This document shows positions 23,930-34,853 of a DNA stretch of 64,000 nucleotides, in pieces. The notes under the pieces were generated by a model that saw only the letters and a list, made by a program, of their open reading frames with translations, was not told the DNA's origin and made no database searches. Positions within the stretch are counted from its first letter, which is position 1, and every line of letters begins with the position of its first letter. The stretch covers positions 806,001-870,000 of the forward strand of contig NZ_CP004353.1 in the NCBI RefSeq assembly GCF_000550805.1. The letters run 5' to 3'. Source of the stretch: Corynebacterium vitaeruminis DSM 20294 (GTDB taxonomy: Bacteria; Actinomycetota; Actinomycetes; Mycobacteriales; Mycobacteriaceae). The position numbers and the translations under genes are program-made.

Positions 23930-24940
23930 ATGCAGAAGTTGTTGAGGAAGTCGTCTCGCGTCGCGGTGGCGCTCATGTCGATGGCGGCGGTCGCGAGTGT
24001 CGCGCCGAATGCGGGGGCGCAGGAGGTGCTGCCGGAGCAGATCTCCTCGCTGCTGCCCAAGGAAACGGTGGACCAGGTCAACGCCGCCGTCTCCTCGGCG
24101 CAGGAACAGGTGGATCAGGCGGTCCAGCAGGTGCAGCAGGCCGTGCAGCCCGCCCAGCAGGAGTACGCGGACCAGGGCTTCCAGCCCATCGTCGACGGCC
24201 CCAACTACCACTGGACCAACGACCTCTCCTCCCAGGTGATGGCGGCCACCCCGGGCCCGGTGCTGCACCGCGTGCAGGGCAGCTGGTTTAACGCGCCCGA
24301 CGTGCCGGCCGAGTCCATCGAAGCCGAGAAGCAGGGCGAGTCGCTCTACGGGCCGGGCACGCCGATCTACGTCGGGGACAACGACCTGTGCACCGTGGCG
24401 TTCACCGGCACCGACGCCGCGGGCCGCAAGCTCGCCGTCACCGCTGGCCACTGCGGCGGCGTGGGCTCGCAGGTCACCTCGGCCGACTCCTGGCGCGTGG
24501 GGCCCAGCGGCACGGTCGCCGCCACCAACCCGAACCTCGACTACTCCGTCATCGAGCTGGGCTCGAACGCCAAGATCACCAACACCTACAACGGCGTGAC
24601 CGTCAACCAGCTCGGCCAGGGCAGCCTCGCCCCCGGCCAGGTGGCCTGCAAGTCGGGCGTGGCCACGGGCAACACCTGCGGCATGACCTGGTCGAGCCAG
24701 CCGAACACCCAGTTCACCCAGATCTGCGCGAGCCAGGGCGACTCGGGGGCTCCGGTCCTGCTCGGCGACCGCGTGGTGGGCATGGTCAACGGCGGCATGC
24801 TGCCGATCGCCTCGGCCAGCTGCCGCACCCCGTTGCAGGGCCCGCTGTTCATGCCCACGGTCTCCGTGCCGGTGGACTCCATCCTGGCGGACCTCAACTC
24901 CCGCGACGCCGTGGGGACGGGGTTCACCCCGGCCTCCTAG
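23930..24940 (+). CDS. Secreted trypsin-like serine protease (S1 family)
   Basis: 336 residues from ATG 23930, with AAGGGG just upstream. A signal peptide (about 1-33, ending near AGAQE) is followed by a Gln-rich helical propeptide-like region (residues 35-85: many QEQVDQAVQQVQQA units) and an S1 domain with His in VTAGHCGG, Asp in NLDYSVIEL and Ser in CASQGDSGAP. Cys pairs around these sites could form disulfides. The catalytic triad is complete, so an active extracellular protease is expected. It is monocistronic and closed by a terminator. Distinct features are the coiled-coil-like prodomain and the absence of a membrane anchor. Confidence 0.88.
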   Translation: MQKLLRKSSRVAVALMSMAAVASVAPNAGAQEVLPEQISSLLPKETVDQVNAAVSSAQEQVDQAVQQVQQAVQPAQQEYADQGFQPIVDGPNYHWTNDLSSQVMAATPGPVLHRVQGSWFNAPDVPAESIEAEKQGESLYGPGTPIYVGDNDLCTVAFTGTDAAGRKLAVTAGHCGGVGSQVTSADSWRVGPSGTVAATNPNLDYSVIELGSNAKITNTYNGVTVNQLGQGSLAPGQVACKSGVATGNTCGMTWSSQPNTQFTQICASQGDSGAPVLLGDRVVGMVNGGMLPIASASCRTPLQGPLFMPTVSVPVDSILADLNSRDAVGTGFTPAS

Positions 24941-24953
24941 CCACGAAGCTCGA

Positions 24954-24983
24954 AGCGCCCGCGCGTTGCGCGGGCGCTTTTTC
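24954..24983 (+). terminator. Rho-independent terminator behind the S1 protease gene
   Basis: AGCGCCCGCGCG-TTG-CGCGGGCGCT then TTTTC. Confidence 0.93.
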
Positions 24984-25032
24984 GTTACGCCTATCGCTGA
25001 AAACGAGGAATCCTATGTCGAAGGCCACTGTA

Positions 25033-25072
25033 GGCTACCTTTACTTAGGTAGCCCTCAAAGGGTAGCCTACC
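25033..25072. promoter_or_regulatory. Clustered GGTAGCC repeats upstream of feoA, DtxR-box-like
   Basis: GGCTACCT (25033-25040) and AGGTAGCC (25047-25054) form an 8-bp inverted repeat; GGTAG-C-CTACC (25062-25072) is a second palindrome. The half-site resembles the DtxR/IdeR word AGGTTAGCC, as expected for iron control of feoAB, but differs from the classic 19-mer. Confidence 0.55.
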
Positions 25073-25132
25073 AAGGGTAAACAAAGTTTGGCTTGCCTTT
25101 CTTTTGGGGCACGAGGAAAGAAGTGTGAATCG

Positions 25133-25384
25133 ATGACAACCGCGCTGCTTGCTGATTCTATGGCGACGGTCGGCCTGGGTAACGCCTGCCGCGTGGTGGG
25201 AATCGACGAGAACGTCGAGCATAAGCAGCGTCGTCGCCTCGCCGAGCTGGGCATCCGTCCGGGCTCCACCTTCACCGTGACCCAGCGGATCTCCGGGGGA
25301 GGGCTCATCATCAAGAAGCTGTCCACCCGCTACGCGATCGACAAGCGCACCGCGTCCCGCATCGAGGTCGAAGTCCTTTCATGA
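25133..25384 (+). CDS. feoA: Ferrous iron transport protein A
   Basis: 83 residues, an SH3-like FeoA domain: GNACRVVGIDEN, RRLAELGIRPGSTFTVTQR and a final GGGLIIKK...YAIDKRTASRIEVE core. FeoA binds the cytoplasmic part of FeoB and is needed for Fe(II) uptake. ATG 25133 is used; an upstream ATG at 25088 would add a non-conserved tail, and a GTG at 25123 is followed at once by a stop. The 3' end overlaps feoB by 4 bp (ATGA). Confidence 0.9.
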   Translation: MTTALLADSMATVGLGNACRVVGIDENVEHKQRRRLAELGIRPGSTFTVTQRISGGGLIIKKLSTRYAIDKRTASRIEVEVLS

Positions 25385-27330
25385 CCACCCCCGACTTTTC
25401 CGCCTGCAAGTGCTCGGACACGGGGCTGAAGACCGCCCCCGAGGGCGCGCCCATCATCGCGCTCATCGGCGCGCCGAACTCCGGCAAGTCCACGCTCTTT
25501 AACGGCCTGACCGGCGCCCGGGTGCAGATGGGCAACTGGCCCGGCACCTCCGTGGAGATCTCCCGCGGCGCGTGGGGCACCTACGACCTCATCGACTTCC
25601 CCGGCGCCTATTCGCTCGACGCGCACAGCCCGGACGAGGCGTTCACCCGCGCCATGATCGTCGAGGCCGCCCCCGAGGACCGCCCCGACGTGGTCATGGT
25701 CGCCGTCGACGCCGCCAGCCTGGAGCGCGGCCTCTACATGGTCGCCCAGCTCTTGGAGTCCCCGCACCGCGTCGTGGTGGTGGTCACCAAGTCCGACGTC
25801 GCCGCCGATGCCGGACAGAGCCTCGACGTGGCCGCGCTGTCCGCCGCGACCGGCTGCCCCGTGGTCGCCGTCGACCCCCGCCACCGGCGCGGGCTGGACC
25901 AGGTGGAAAACGCGATCGCGGTGGCCCTGGCGCGCGAGCCTTGGCGTCGTGAAGCGCCTGCAAGCTGCTGCGTCGACGAGCTCGAGCTTATCGACGACCG
26001 CTACGCGTGGATCGAAAACGCCACCGCGAAGGCGATGACCGTGGGCGAGGCCCCGAAGTCGACGCTCACGGAGAAGATCGACCGCTTCGCGCTGCACCCG
26101 GTTGCCGGGCCGCTGCTCTTCCTCGCGGTGATGTGGGTGGTCTTCCAGATCACCACGACGGTCGCCGCGCCGATTCAGGACGCCGTCAGCGGCTTCTTCG
26201 AGGGGCCGCTGTCCGACTGGACGAGCGGCCTGCTGGGGCTCTTGCACATCGATTCCTCGCTGGTCAGGGGCCTGCTGATCGACGGGCTCATCGTCGGCGT
26301 GGGCACGGTCTTAAGCTTCGCGCCGCTCATGGCGCTCATGTTCTTGTGCCTGGCGGTGCTGGAGGACTCCGGCTACATGGCGCGAGCGGCCGTGGTCACC
26401 GACCGGGTGATGAAGGCCATCGGCCTGCCCGGCAAGGCGTTCATCCCGATCGTGGTGGGCTTCGGCTGCAACGTGCCGGCGATCTCGTCCACGCGCGTGC
26501 TCAGCCAGCGCGACCACCGCATCATGACGGCGCTCCTAGTGCCGTTCGCCTCGTGCAGCGCCCGGCTGACTGTGTACGCGATGCTGGGGGCGACGTTCTT
26601 CCCCGGCCACTCGGGCACCGTCGTGTTCGCGATGTACGTCATCTCGATCGCGCTCATCGTGTGCATGGGCTGGGTGTTCCGGCGCCTGCTGTGGCGCACG
26701 CTGGGCACCGAGGCGCTGGTCATCGACCTGCCCGTGTACCAGATCCCGGGGCTTCGGCTGGCGGCGTCGGTGACGTGGACCCGCGTGAAGGGCTTCCTGC
26801 AGACCGCGGGCGGGATCATCGTCATCTGCGTGGCGGCGGTGTTCGCGCTGCAGTCCACGCCGGTGACCTCCGGCTACTCCTTCGCCGACGAGGACCTGCC
26901 GGTCGCCGAGAGCGCCTACGGCGAGATCGCCTCGGCGGTCGCGCCGGTGTTCAAGCCGGCCGGCTTCGACAGCTGGTCGATCTCGGGCACGCTGGTGACG
27001 GGCTTCATCGCCAAGGAGGCGGTCATTTCCACGTGGGCGCAGACCTACGCGCTGGAGGACCCCTCCGACGAGAGCGCCGCCGACCAGGGCAGCTCCGCGC
27101 TGGCGGGCGCGATCCGCGAGGACTTCGACACCGCCTCGGGCGGGCACTCCATCGCTGCGATCTGGGCCTTCATGGTGTTCCTACTCGCCTACACTCCGTG
27201 CGTGGCCACGATGGCGGCGCTCAAGCGGGAGATCGGCTGGAAGTGGACTTTCTTCGCCGTCGGCGTCGAGCTGACGACGGCGTGGGTCCTGGCCGTGGCC
27301 GTCTTCAACGTGCTGAGGGTGTGGTTCTGA
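25381..27330 (+). CDS. feoB: Ferrous iron transport protein B
   Basis: 649 residues. N-terminal G domain: G1 GAPNSGKST (30-38), G3 DFPGAYSL, and a TKSD motif in place of the usual NKxD. The C-terminal two thirds hold the membrane domain with Gate motifs (GFGCNVPAISSTRVL and SGTLVTGFIAKEAVIS) and about ten helices. It moves Fe(II) across the cytoplasmic membrane. It overlaps feoA and feoC by 4 and 1 bp, so the three are one transcription unit. An N-terminal CKC pair precedes the G domain. Confidence 0.93.
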   Translation: MTTPDFSACKCSDTGLKTAPEGAPIIALIGAPNSGKSTLFNGLTGARVQMGNWPGTSVEISRGAWGTYDLIDFPGAYSLDAHSPDEAFTRAMIVEAAPEDRPDVVMVAVDAASLERGLYMVAQLLESPHRVVVVVTKSDVAADAGQSLDVAALSAATGCPVVAVDPRHRRGLDQVENAIAVALAREPWRREAPASCCVDELELIDDRYAWIENATAKAMTVGEAPKSTLTEKIDRFALHPVAGPLLFLAVMWVVFQITTTVAAPIQDAVSGFFEGPLSDWTSGLLGLLHIDSSLVRGLLIDGLIVGVGTVLSFAPLMALMFLCLAVLEDSGYMARAAVVTDRVMKAIGLPGKAFIPIVVGFGCNVPAISSTRVLSQRDHRIMTALLVPFASCSARLTVYAMLGATFFPGHSGTVVFAMYVISIALIVCMGWVFRRLLWRTLGTEALVIDLPVYQIPGLRLAASVTWTRVKGFLQTAGGIIVICVAAVFALQSTPVTSGYSFADEDLPVAESAYGEIASAVAPVFKPAGFDSWSISGTLVTGFIAKEAVISTWAQTYALEDPSDESAADQGSSALAGAIREDFDTASGGHSIAAIWAFMVFLLAYTPCVATMAALKREIGWKWTFFAVGVELTTAWVLAVAVFNVLRVWF

Positions 27331-27569
27331 TGCGCCCGGCGAGCATGGTGCTCAAAGCGATCTCGGAGGGTAAGACCAACGCGATCGACATCGCCGCGGC
27401 CACGGGGCTGCGCGAGTCGATGGTGCGCGCGCTGCTCGAGCACTTCAAGCGCGACGGCACGCTCGCGGCCGAGGAAACCGGGTGCAGCACGGACGGACAC
27501 TGCTCGAGCTGCGCGGTGGCCAACTCCTGCGGCACGAAGCAGCTGCTGACGCTGCGGGTGTGCAGTTAA
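27330..27569 (+). CDS. feoC: FeoC-like winged-helix protein with cysteine cluster
   Basis: 79 residues from an ATG that overlaps the feoB stop (TGATG). A winged-helix half (VLKAISEGKTNAIDIAAATGLRES...) is followed by a Cys cluster C-x6-C-x2-C-x5-C (GCSTDGHCSSCAVANSC), the wing with a Fe-S or zinc site known from FeoC of other bacteria. It probably regulates FeoB activity or stability. It lies inside a long open frame antiparallel in meaning to feoB, so automated calling may miss its true start. Confidence 0.8.
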   Translation: MRPASMVLKAISEGKTNAIDIAAATGLRESMVRALLEHFKRDGTLAAEETGCSTDGHCSSCAVANSCGTKQLLTLRVCS

Positions 27570-27620
27570 GTGGTCACCGGACGCTAGCGGGTGGCTTACC
27601 CTCCCGCTAGTTTGTGGGGC

Positions 27621-28619
27621 ATGAACGCACTGCGGGCTTACGGCGCGGCCAGGGGCAATCCCCTGGCGCTGCTTCGTGAGGCCCGCGGCAGGAGCGCGGC
27701 GGAGATTGCCGCGGAGGGCGTCGAGGACGCTGACGCCGCTCTGCTTTGCCAGCTTGCCGACGTCTACGTGGGCGAGACGTCATTTAGCCGCCGCCAAAAG
27801 GACGCGGTGGCCGCCATCGAGGCCAACGGGCACTCGATGGCCGCGCTCGAGGTCGTCGAGCGGCTCGCGCGGGCCCTGCCGCAGCAGCACCTCAAGTGGC
27901 AGCTGCGGGTCGAGCTGTGCCGGACGCCGGGCAGCGCGGGCGAGCTCGAGGCCCACGGGGCGATGCTGCTGGCGGAGCTCAAGCCCGAGCGCAAGGACCC
28001 CGAGCCGGGCGCGCGGATCAAGCGCCGCCCCTCCCAGGTGTGGTCGGTGACCTTTACCGGCCCCGCGGAGAAAATCGCGGAGATCTACGAGCCCATCAAG
28101 CACGAGGACGACCCCGTCGAGGCGGCGCGGGCGGCCATGAGCGGGGGAGGGGGCGTGGCCACCGTCCTGCGGCCGATGGTGGTGATCCCGCTCGACGAGC
28201 TAGACACCGTGCTCGACGGAACGGGCGACGAGACCGTCCTGCGCTGCTCGGACGGGGTGGAACGCACGAGCACCCAGGTGGCTCAGATGGCGATGGAAAA
28301 GCGCTGGCACTTCGCGCTCATGCACCCGGTGGAGGGCCCGGTGGACCTGGTGCGCTCGGAGCGCGTCGCGAACCGGAAGCAGCGGATGCTCGCCACCGCC
28401 GAGAACCCCACCTGCCCGTGGGACGGGTGCAACAAGCCCGCCGACGAGTGCCAGGTCCACCACCTTCGGCCCTGGCAGCTGGGCGGGCACACCGTAAGCA
28501 AAAACCTCACCACCTGCTGCGCCTACCACAACGGCGTCAACGACGATAACCCCAACGCCCCGCCTCGGCGCGGGCGACTGGAGCGGCGAGGCGGGCGCGT
28601 TAAACGCGTGTACCGCTAG
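27621..28619 (+). CDS. HNH-domain protein of the actinobacterial DUF222/13E12-like type
   Basis: 332 residues. The C-terminus has an HNH nuclease motif with zinc Cys: [25 protein letters not shown]...[10 protein letters not shown] split as CPWDGC, VHHLRPW and CCAYHN. The N-terminal two thirds are helical and resemble the corynebacterial DUF222/HNH family, common in chromosomes and not by itself a mobile element. Nuclease activity is plausible; the biological role is unknown. Start ATG 27621 has only a weak ribosome site. The stop shares the palindrome CTAG with the stop of hisN on the other strand. Confidence 0.78.
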   Translation: MNALRAYGAARGNPLALLREARGRSAAEIAAEGVEDADAALLCQLADVYVGETSFSRRQKDAVAAIEANGHSMAALEVVERLARALPQQHLKWQLRVELCRTPGSAGELEAHGAMLLAELKPERKDPEPGARIKRRPSQVWSVTFTGPAEKIAEIYEPIKHEDDPVEAARAAMSGGGGVATVLRPMVVIPLDELDTVLDGTGDETVLRCSDGVERTSTQVAQMAMEKRWHFALMHPVEGPVDLVRSERVANRKQRMLATAENPTCPWDGCNKPADECQVHHLRPWQLGGHTVSKNLTTCCAYHNGVNDDNPNAPPRRGRLERRGGRVKRVYR

Positions 28620-29395
28620 CTCAGGCGTGCCCGCACGGCCTCGTGCAGCAGCCCGTTGGTGGCCAGCGCGTCGCCGCCGTGCGGGCCGTCGACGCCTGCG
28701 AGCGAGGTGAACCGGCCGCCGGCCTCCTCGACGAGGATCGCGAGCGGGGCCAGGTCCCACAGCGACACCTCCGGCTCCGCGGCGATGTCCACCGCGCCCT
28801 CGGCGACTAGGCAGTAGGAGAAGAAGTCGCCGAAGCCGCGCAGCCGCCAGGTGTCGTCGGACAGCCCCAGGAAACCAGGCAGGAGCTCGCGGTCGCGCCA
28901 GCCGTCGAGGGAGGAAAACGACACCGAGGCGTCCTCGATGGTCGAAACCCCCGAGACGTGCAGCCGCTTCGGCTCACCGCCCGCGAAGGTGCGGAAGGCG
29001 CCCTCACCCTCGGCCGCCCACCAGCGCCGGGCCAGGGCGGGTGCGGATACGACGCCGACGACCGGACGGCCGTCGACAAGCAACGCAATGAGCGTGGCCC
29101 ACACGGGAACGCCGCGGACGTAGTTCTTGGTGCCGTCGATGGGGTCGATGATCCACTGACGGCCCTCGAGCGCGACGTCGCCGCCGAACTCCTCGCCGAG
29201 GATCGCGTCGGTCGGGCGGTCCTTTTCGATACGGGCGCGCAGGAGCTTCTCGGTGGCGATATCCGCGTCGGAGACCGGCGTCATGTCGGGCTTGGAGTCG
29301 ACGTGCAGGTCGCTGGCCTCGAAGCGGGACAGGGTCAGCTCGTCGGCGAGATCGGCGAGTGTGAGGGCGAAGGCGAGGTCGTCGGAGTAGGTCAT
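28616..29395 (-). CDS. hisN: Histidinol-phosphatase, inositol-monophosphatase type
   Basis: 259 residues, as in C. glutamicum HisN (260). Motifs of the IMPase superfamily: [21 protein letters not shown] (metal-binding DPxDGT) and the C-terminal [19 protein letters not shown]. It removes phosphate from L-histidinol phosphate in histidine synthesis. The neighbour order with another IMPase gene and prfB-ftsE-ftsX-smpB equals that of C. glutamicum, which favours hisN over a generic inositol phosphatase. A truncated dispersed-motif copy (29068-29085) lies in the coding region. Confidence 0.82.
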   Translation of the reverse strand: MTYSDDLAFALTLADLADELTLSRFEASDLHVDSKPDMTPVSDADIATEKLLRARIEKDRPTDAILGEEFGGDVALEGRQWIIDPIDGTKNYVRGVPVWATLIALLVDGRPVVGVVSAPALARRWWAAEGEGAFRTFAGGEPKRLHVSGVSTIEDASVSFSSLDGWRDRELLPGFLGLSDDTWRLRGFGDFFSYCLVAEGAVDIAAEPEVSLWDLAPLAILVEEAGGRFTSLAGVDGPHGGDALATNGLLHEAVRARLS

Positions 29396-29410
29396 GGGGT
29401 CTCCTTCTAT

Positions 29411-30238
29411 TTAGGCGAGTGCGGCGGTGATGGCGTCGACGGCGGGCTTCGTTCCGGCCACGGACCAGGTCACGCCGCCGGACTCGATCCTTGTGGCGGC
29501 GCCGCCCGCGCCCTCCACGAGCGCGCGGCCGGGCAGCCAGTCCCAGGCGGCCACGGTGTGCTGCATCCAGGCGCCGAGAGTGCCGTCGGCGACCGAGCCC
29601 AGGTCCACCGATCCCGCCCCCAGCATGCGCCAGGAAGCGAACTGGCCGGGAACCTTCAGCCACGCCGAACGCAGCTCGTCGTTGGCCAGGTAGGTGGGGT
29701 GCAGGTAGGTGCCCAGGCACAGGTGGGCGGCGTCGGCGCCGGAGACCTTCACCTGCTTGCCGTCGCGGGTGGTGGGGATCTCCGGGCCGCCGAACCAGGT
29801 GTAGCCCATGGCGGGGCGGTGGACGGCGCCGAACAGCAGGCGCTCCGGGTTGTCCGGATCGCCCTCGGCAAGCGCGAGGGCGGAGCACCAGTAGTCGGAG
29901 CCGGAGGTGAAGTTGAAGGTGCCGTCGACCGGGTCGACCACCCAGGTGCGCCCGCTTTTCGCCTCGCGGGAGGCGCCCTCCTCGCCGAGCAGGCCGTCCT
30001 CGGGGCGCAGGATCTCCAGCACGCCGGCGACGAAGCGCTCAGCCGCGCGGTCGGCGTCGGTGACCACGTCGCTGATCGAGGTCTTCTGGTCCACCGTGAC
30101 ACCTTGTTCGCGCATGCGCCACGCCAGCCGCCCCGCGTTGTAGACCAGCGCCTGGGCGAGGTGCTCGTCCGAGTCCTTGTCGTGGGCGATGGCAAAGGTC
30201 TTGGTGATCGTGGCAATCATGTCGCTGAGTGAACTCAT
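29411..30238 (-). CDS. Inositol monophosphatase family protein
   Basis: 275 residues. IMPase motifs [21 protein letters not shown] and [16 protein letters not shown] are present, with all metal ligands. The substrate may be inositol-1-phosphate (inositol is needed for phosphatidylinositol in corynebacteria) or another sugar phosphate. It lies 15 bp upstream of hisN on the same strand, so the two are co-transcribed. ATG 30238 has GAGGGC upstream. It is divergent from prfB. Confidence 0.85.
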   Translation of the reverse strand: MSSLSDMIATITKTFAIAHDKDSDEHLAQALVYNAGRLAWRMREQGVTVDQKTSISDVVTDADRAAERFVAGVLEILRPEDGLLGEEGASREAKSGRTWVVDPVDGTFNFTSGSDYWCSALALAEGDPDNPERLLFGAVHRPAMGYTWFGGPEIPTTRDGKQVKVSGADAAHLCLGTYLHPTYLANDELRSAWLKVPGQFASWRMLGAGSVDLGSVADGTLGAWMQHTVAAWDWLPGRALVEGAGGAATRIESGGVTWSVAGTKPAVDAITAALA

Positions 30239-30289
30239 GCCCTCTATTGTGCAACACGGCCACCTCGCGTGCCGGTTTGCGCCCTTCAG

Positions 30290-30295
30290 TAAGAT
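30290..30295 (+). promoter_or_regulatory. -10 element of prfB, leaderless transcript likely
   Basis: TAAGAT ends 8 bp before the prfB ATG at 30304 and no ribosome site is present, so the mRNA probably starts at or next to the AUG. Confidence 0.55.
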
Positions 30296-30303
30296 GTATG
30301 TTC

Positions 30304-32099
<1,796 letters not shown>

Positions 32100-32111
32100 G
32101 AAGGGGAAAAC

Positions 32112-33008
32112 ATGGGATACGTCTTCCGCCAGGCATTTACCGGCCTTGGCCGCAACATCACGATGACCGTCGCGCTCATCATCACCACCGCGATCTCGCT
32201 GGCGCTTCTGGCCACGGGCTTCCTCGTCACCCACATGACGGAGAAGACCAAGGAGATCTACCTCGGGCGCGTGGAGGTCATGGTTCAGCTCGACGACGAC
32301 ATCTCCGCCAACGACCCCGACTGCTCATCGGACGCCTGCAAGGAGGTCAAGGACACCCTGGAGAGCCGCGACGGGATCACCTCCATCGAGTACTACTCGC
32401 GCGAGCAGTCCTACCAGCGCTTCGTGGAGGTCTTCAAGGACTCCGACCCGGTCCTCGTCCAGGAGACCAGCCCCGACGCCCTGCCCGCCGCACTGCACGT
32501 GCGCCTGGCAGACCCGCTCGACACCAAGCCGCTGGAGGGCATCAAGGACATGTCTCAGGTGACCGACGTCGTCGACCAGGCCGACGACCTGCGCGGCGCC
32601 ACCGACAACCTCGACTCCATCCGCAACGCCACCTTCCTGTTCGCGGGCGTGCAGGCGCTGGCGGCGATCTTCCTCATCGCCAACATGGTCCAGATCGCGG
32701 CGTTCAACCGCCGCGAGGAGATCTCGATCATGCGCATGGTCGGCGCCTCGCGCTGGTACACGCAGGCTCCGTTCGTCATCGAGGCCGTCATCGGCGCCGT
32801 CATCGGCTCGGTGCTCGCCGGCGGCGCGCTGTTCCTCGGCAAGGCGTGGGTGGTGGACAAGACCCTGCGCTCGCTCTACCAGGCGCAGCTCATCGCGCCG
32901 GTGACCACCGCCGACATCTGGGCGGTCCTGCCGGTCATCGCGGTGGTCGGCATCCTGTTTGCCGCCGTCACCGCGCAGGCGACGCTGCGCTTCTACGTCC
33001 GGAAATAA
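32112..33008 (+). CDS. ftsX: Cell division protein FtsX
   Basis: 298 residues with an N-terminal membrane helix (about 18-40), a large extracytoplasmic domain (45-175) and three more helices: the FtsX/MacB_PCD layout. RREEISIMRMVGASRWY is the conserved cytoplasmic loop. It transmits FtsE ATP hydrolysis to a cell-wall hydrolase outside. The 3' end overlaps the convergent MFS gene by 41 bp. Confidence 0.94.
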   Translation: MGYVFRQAFTGLGRNITMTVALIITTAISLALLATGFLVTHMTEKTKEIYLGRVEVMVQLDDDISANDPDCSSDACKEVKDTLESRDGITSIEYYSREQSYQRFVEVFKDSDPVLVQETSPDALPAALHVRLADPLDTKPLEGIKDMSQVTDVVDQADDLRGATDNLDSIRNATFLFAGVQALAAIFLIANMVQIAAFNRREEISIMRMVGASRWYTQAPFVIEAVIGAVIGSVLAGGALFLGKAWVVDKTLRSLYQAQLIAPVTTADIWAVLPVIAVVGILFAAVTAQATLRFYVRK

Positions 33009-34143
33009 CGCTCACCACGGAAAGCACCACGCCGAGCGTCAGCCAGCCCACTCGCCCCTGGTCCATCACCCACGTGGAGATGACCAGGGGCGCGATGATT
33101 TCCACCACCGAGAACGCCATGTTGAACAGCGCTAGGTAGGTGGTGCGCTGCTCGGCCGGGGCCAGCGCGTAGGAGATCGTCCACGAGGCGCTGGTCTGCG
33201 CGCACTCGGTCACCGCCAAGAGCGTAACCACCACGATGACGATCGCGACCAGCAAGCCGTAGGCGTCGGAAAGCAAACCGTAAGCGAGCAGGCTGCAGCT
33301 TAAGAGCAGGCCGAAGCCCGCGAAGTAGAGCGCGACTTGGGCGCGGCGAAGCCCCGTGACCAGCCCCGTGATCGGCAGCTGCGCGACCACGATGACCAGC
33401 GTGTTCACCACGAGCCCGATGGCGACGAAGCGGTGGAAGAGCACGCCGTTGGCGGTGATCCACAGTGGCATGCCGATGAGCATGATGTGGATGACGAAGG
33501 TGGGCACGTTGACCAAGAGCGCGAGCGTGGCAAAGCGCACGTCGCGCAGCGCCGCGAACGCCTGACCGAGCGGGGCCGAGCGCACCTCGCGCGGCACGCG
33601 GATCAGCCCGATGCCGATGAGCGCCACCGCCATGCTCGCCGAGACCAGCGCCAGCACGAGGCGGCCGGTGTGTTCGGAGCCGGAGTTGAGGAAGGGCACC
33701 GCGATGATCGAGCCCGCCCCGATGCCCAGGTTGCGCAGCGCGAGGATGACCGCCATCGCCTTGACGCGCTCGGTGGTGATGACCGCGACGATCGACTGCG
33801 TGACCGGGAACGACGCGGTGAAGGCAGCGGAGAACAGGCACACGCTCACGACGAAGTGCCAGAAGCTGTGCGTGAGCGCGAACGACCCCATCGCCGCCGC
33901 CTCGACGGCCATGAGCGCGAACAGGGTGGGCTTCTGGCCGATGCGGTCGGCGAGCACGCCGATGGGGAAGCTGAACACCAGCCCGCACACGGCCGCGGCG
34001 GAGGTGCCCGCGCCCACCTGCGCGGGGCTGAGCCCCACGACGGTGAGCAGGAAGATCACCGAGACGGACAGGTAGACGCCCTTGCCGATCGCGGCGACGA
34101 GCATGGCGGCGAACAGGGCGAGGGTGTTGCGCTGGCGAAACAT
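32968..34143 (-). CDS. Major facilitator superfamily transporter
   Basis: 391 residues, twelve predicted helices, with the MFS loop between helices 2 and 3 (GVLADRIGQKPTLFAL). Substrate unknown; sugar, amino-acid or drug efflux members look alike. The ATG at 34143 overlaps the stop of the YczE-like gene (TGATG), so they form an operon. Its last 14 codons run antiparallel into the end of ftsX. A dispersed-motif copy (33257-33277) encodes part of a membrane-loop region (LLSDAYG). Confidence 0.82.
   Translation of the reverse strand: MFRQRNTLALFAAMLVAAIGKGVYLSVSVIFLLTVVGLSPAQVGAGTSAAAVCGLVFSFPIGVLADRIGQKPTLFALMAVEAAAMGSFALTHSFWHFVVSVCLFSAAFTASFPVTQSIVAVITTERVKAMAVILALRNLGIGAGSIIAVPFLNSGSEHTGRLVLALVSASMAVALIGIGLIRVPREVRSAPLGQAFAALRDVRFATLALLVNVPTFVIHIMLIGMPLWITANGVLFHRFVAIGLVVNTLVIVVAQLPITGLVTGLRRAQVALYFAGFGLLLSCSLLAYGLLSDAYGLLVAIVIVVVTLLAVTECAQTSASWTISYALAPAEQRTTYLALFNMAFSVVEIIAPLVISTWVMDQGRVGWLTLGVVLSVVSVISGRRSAASPAR
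33257..33277 (+). repeat. Dispersed GTCGACAAGC motif, degenerate copy inside the MFS gene
   Basis: CCGTAGGCGTCGGAAAGCAA; the core has GGAAAGC instead of GACAAGC, like the copy at 23778. Confidence 0.6.
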
Positions 34144-34799
34144 CAGTCGGTTACCTCCGAGTCCTCGAGGTCCCCGAGCGGGACGATGCACGGCGCGAGC
34201 GTCGCGCCGATGATCGGGCCGAGGAACGCCGCGTAGGCGACCGTGCCGATCCCCACCGGGCCGCCGAGCAGCCAGCCCGCGGCCAGCACCGCGACCTCCA
34301 ACCCGATGCGCACGCGCGCGATCGACCACCCGAAGCGGGAGTGCAACCCCGTCATGAGCCCGTCGCGCGGGCCGGGGCCGAACTGGGCGCCGATGTACAA
34401 GGAGCTGGCGAAACCCACCACGACGATCCCGACCGCCATCATGAGCGCCTTCGCCCACCAGGGGTCGGGGGCGGCGAGGAAGCGCATGCTGGCGTCGATG
34501 CTCACCCCGATCCAGATCGCGTTGAGCACGGTGCCCAGCCCCGGCACGATGCGCAGCGGCACCCAGGCGGCGAGCACGAGGAAGGAGATGATGATGTTCG
34601 CCGAGCCCACCGAAAGACCCGCCCGGTGCGCGACCGCGACCTCCAGCACGCTCCACGGCGGGGCGCCCAGGCCGGAGACGATGATGAGCGCCAGCCCCAG
34701 GCCGAAAAGGCTCAGCCCCACCATGAGCTGAGCGAAGCGCCGGGGGAATCGTCCCGCGCGGATCTGCTCCACGGGACCCAGGTTTGCCAGTCGAGTCAC
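34143..34799 (-). CDS. YczE/YitT-type membrane protein
   Basis: About 218 residues with five membrane segments and the family motif GLGAPPWSVLEVAVAHRAGL followed by GTVLNAIWIG and GPGPRDGLMTGL. The YczE family has no assigned biochemical role. A GTG at 34799 is the likely start, since the upstream frame (to 35135) is the antisense of smpB and has no homology; the ribosome site is weak. Translationally coupled to the MFS gene downstream. Confidence 0.75.
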   Translation of the reverse strand: MTRLANLGPVEQIRAGRFPRRFAQLMVGLSLFGLGLALIIVSGLGAPPWSVLEVAVAHRAGLSVGSANIIISFLVLAAWVPLRIVPGLGTVLNAIWIGVSIDASMRFLAAPDPWWAKALMMAVGIVVVGFASSLYIGAQFGPGPRDGLMTGLHSRFGWSIARVRIGLEVAVLAAGWLLGGPVGIGTVAYAAFLGPIIGATLAPCIVPLGDLEDSEVTD

Positions 34800-34853
34800 G
34801 AAGAGACATTCAACAGTATGGATTATTCGGCGGCCAAGTAGTATGGGGGCATC

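Noticed and set aside
27621..28619. HNH gene as a sign of a homing or phage element
   Set aside because: DUF222/HNH proteins are ordinary chromosomal families in actinobacteria, and no repeats or other mobile genes flank it.
30229..30303. Upstream start for prfB
   Set aside because: The added peptide is not in the family and a -10 element lies inside it.
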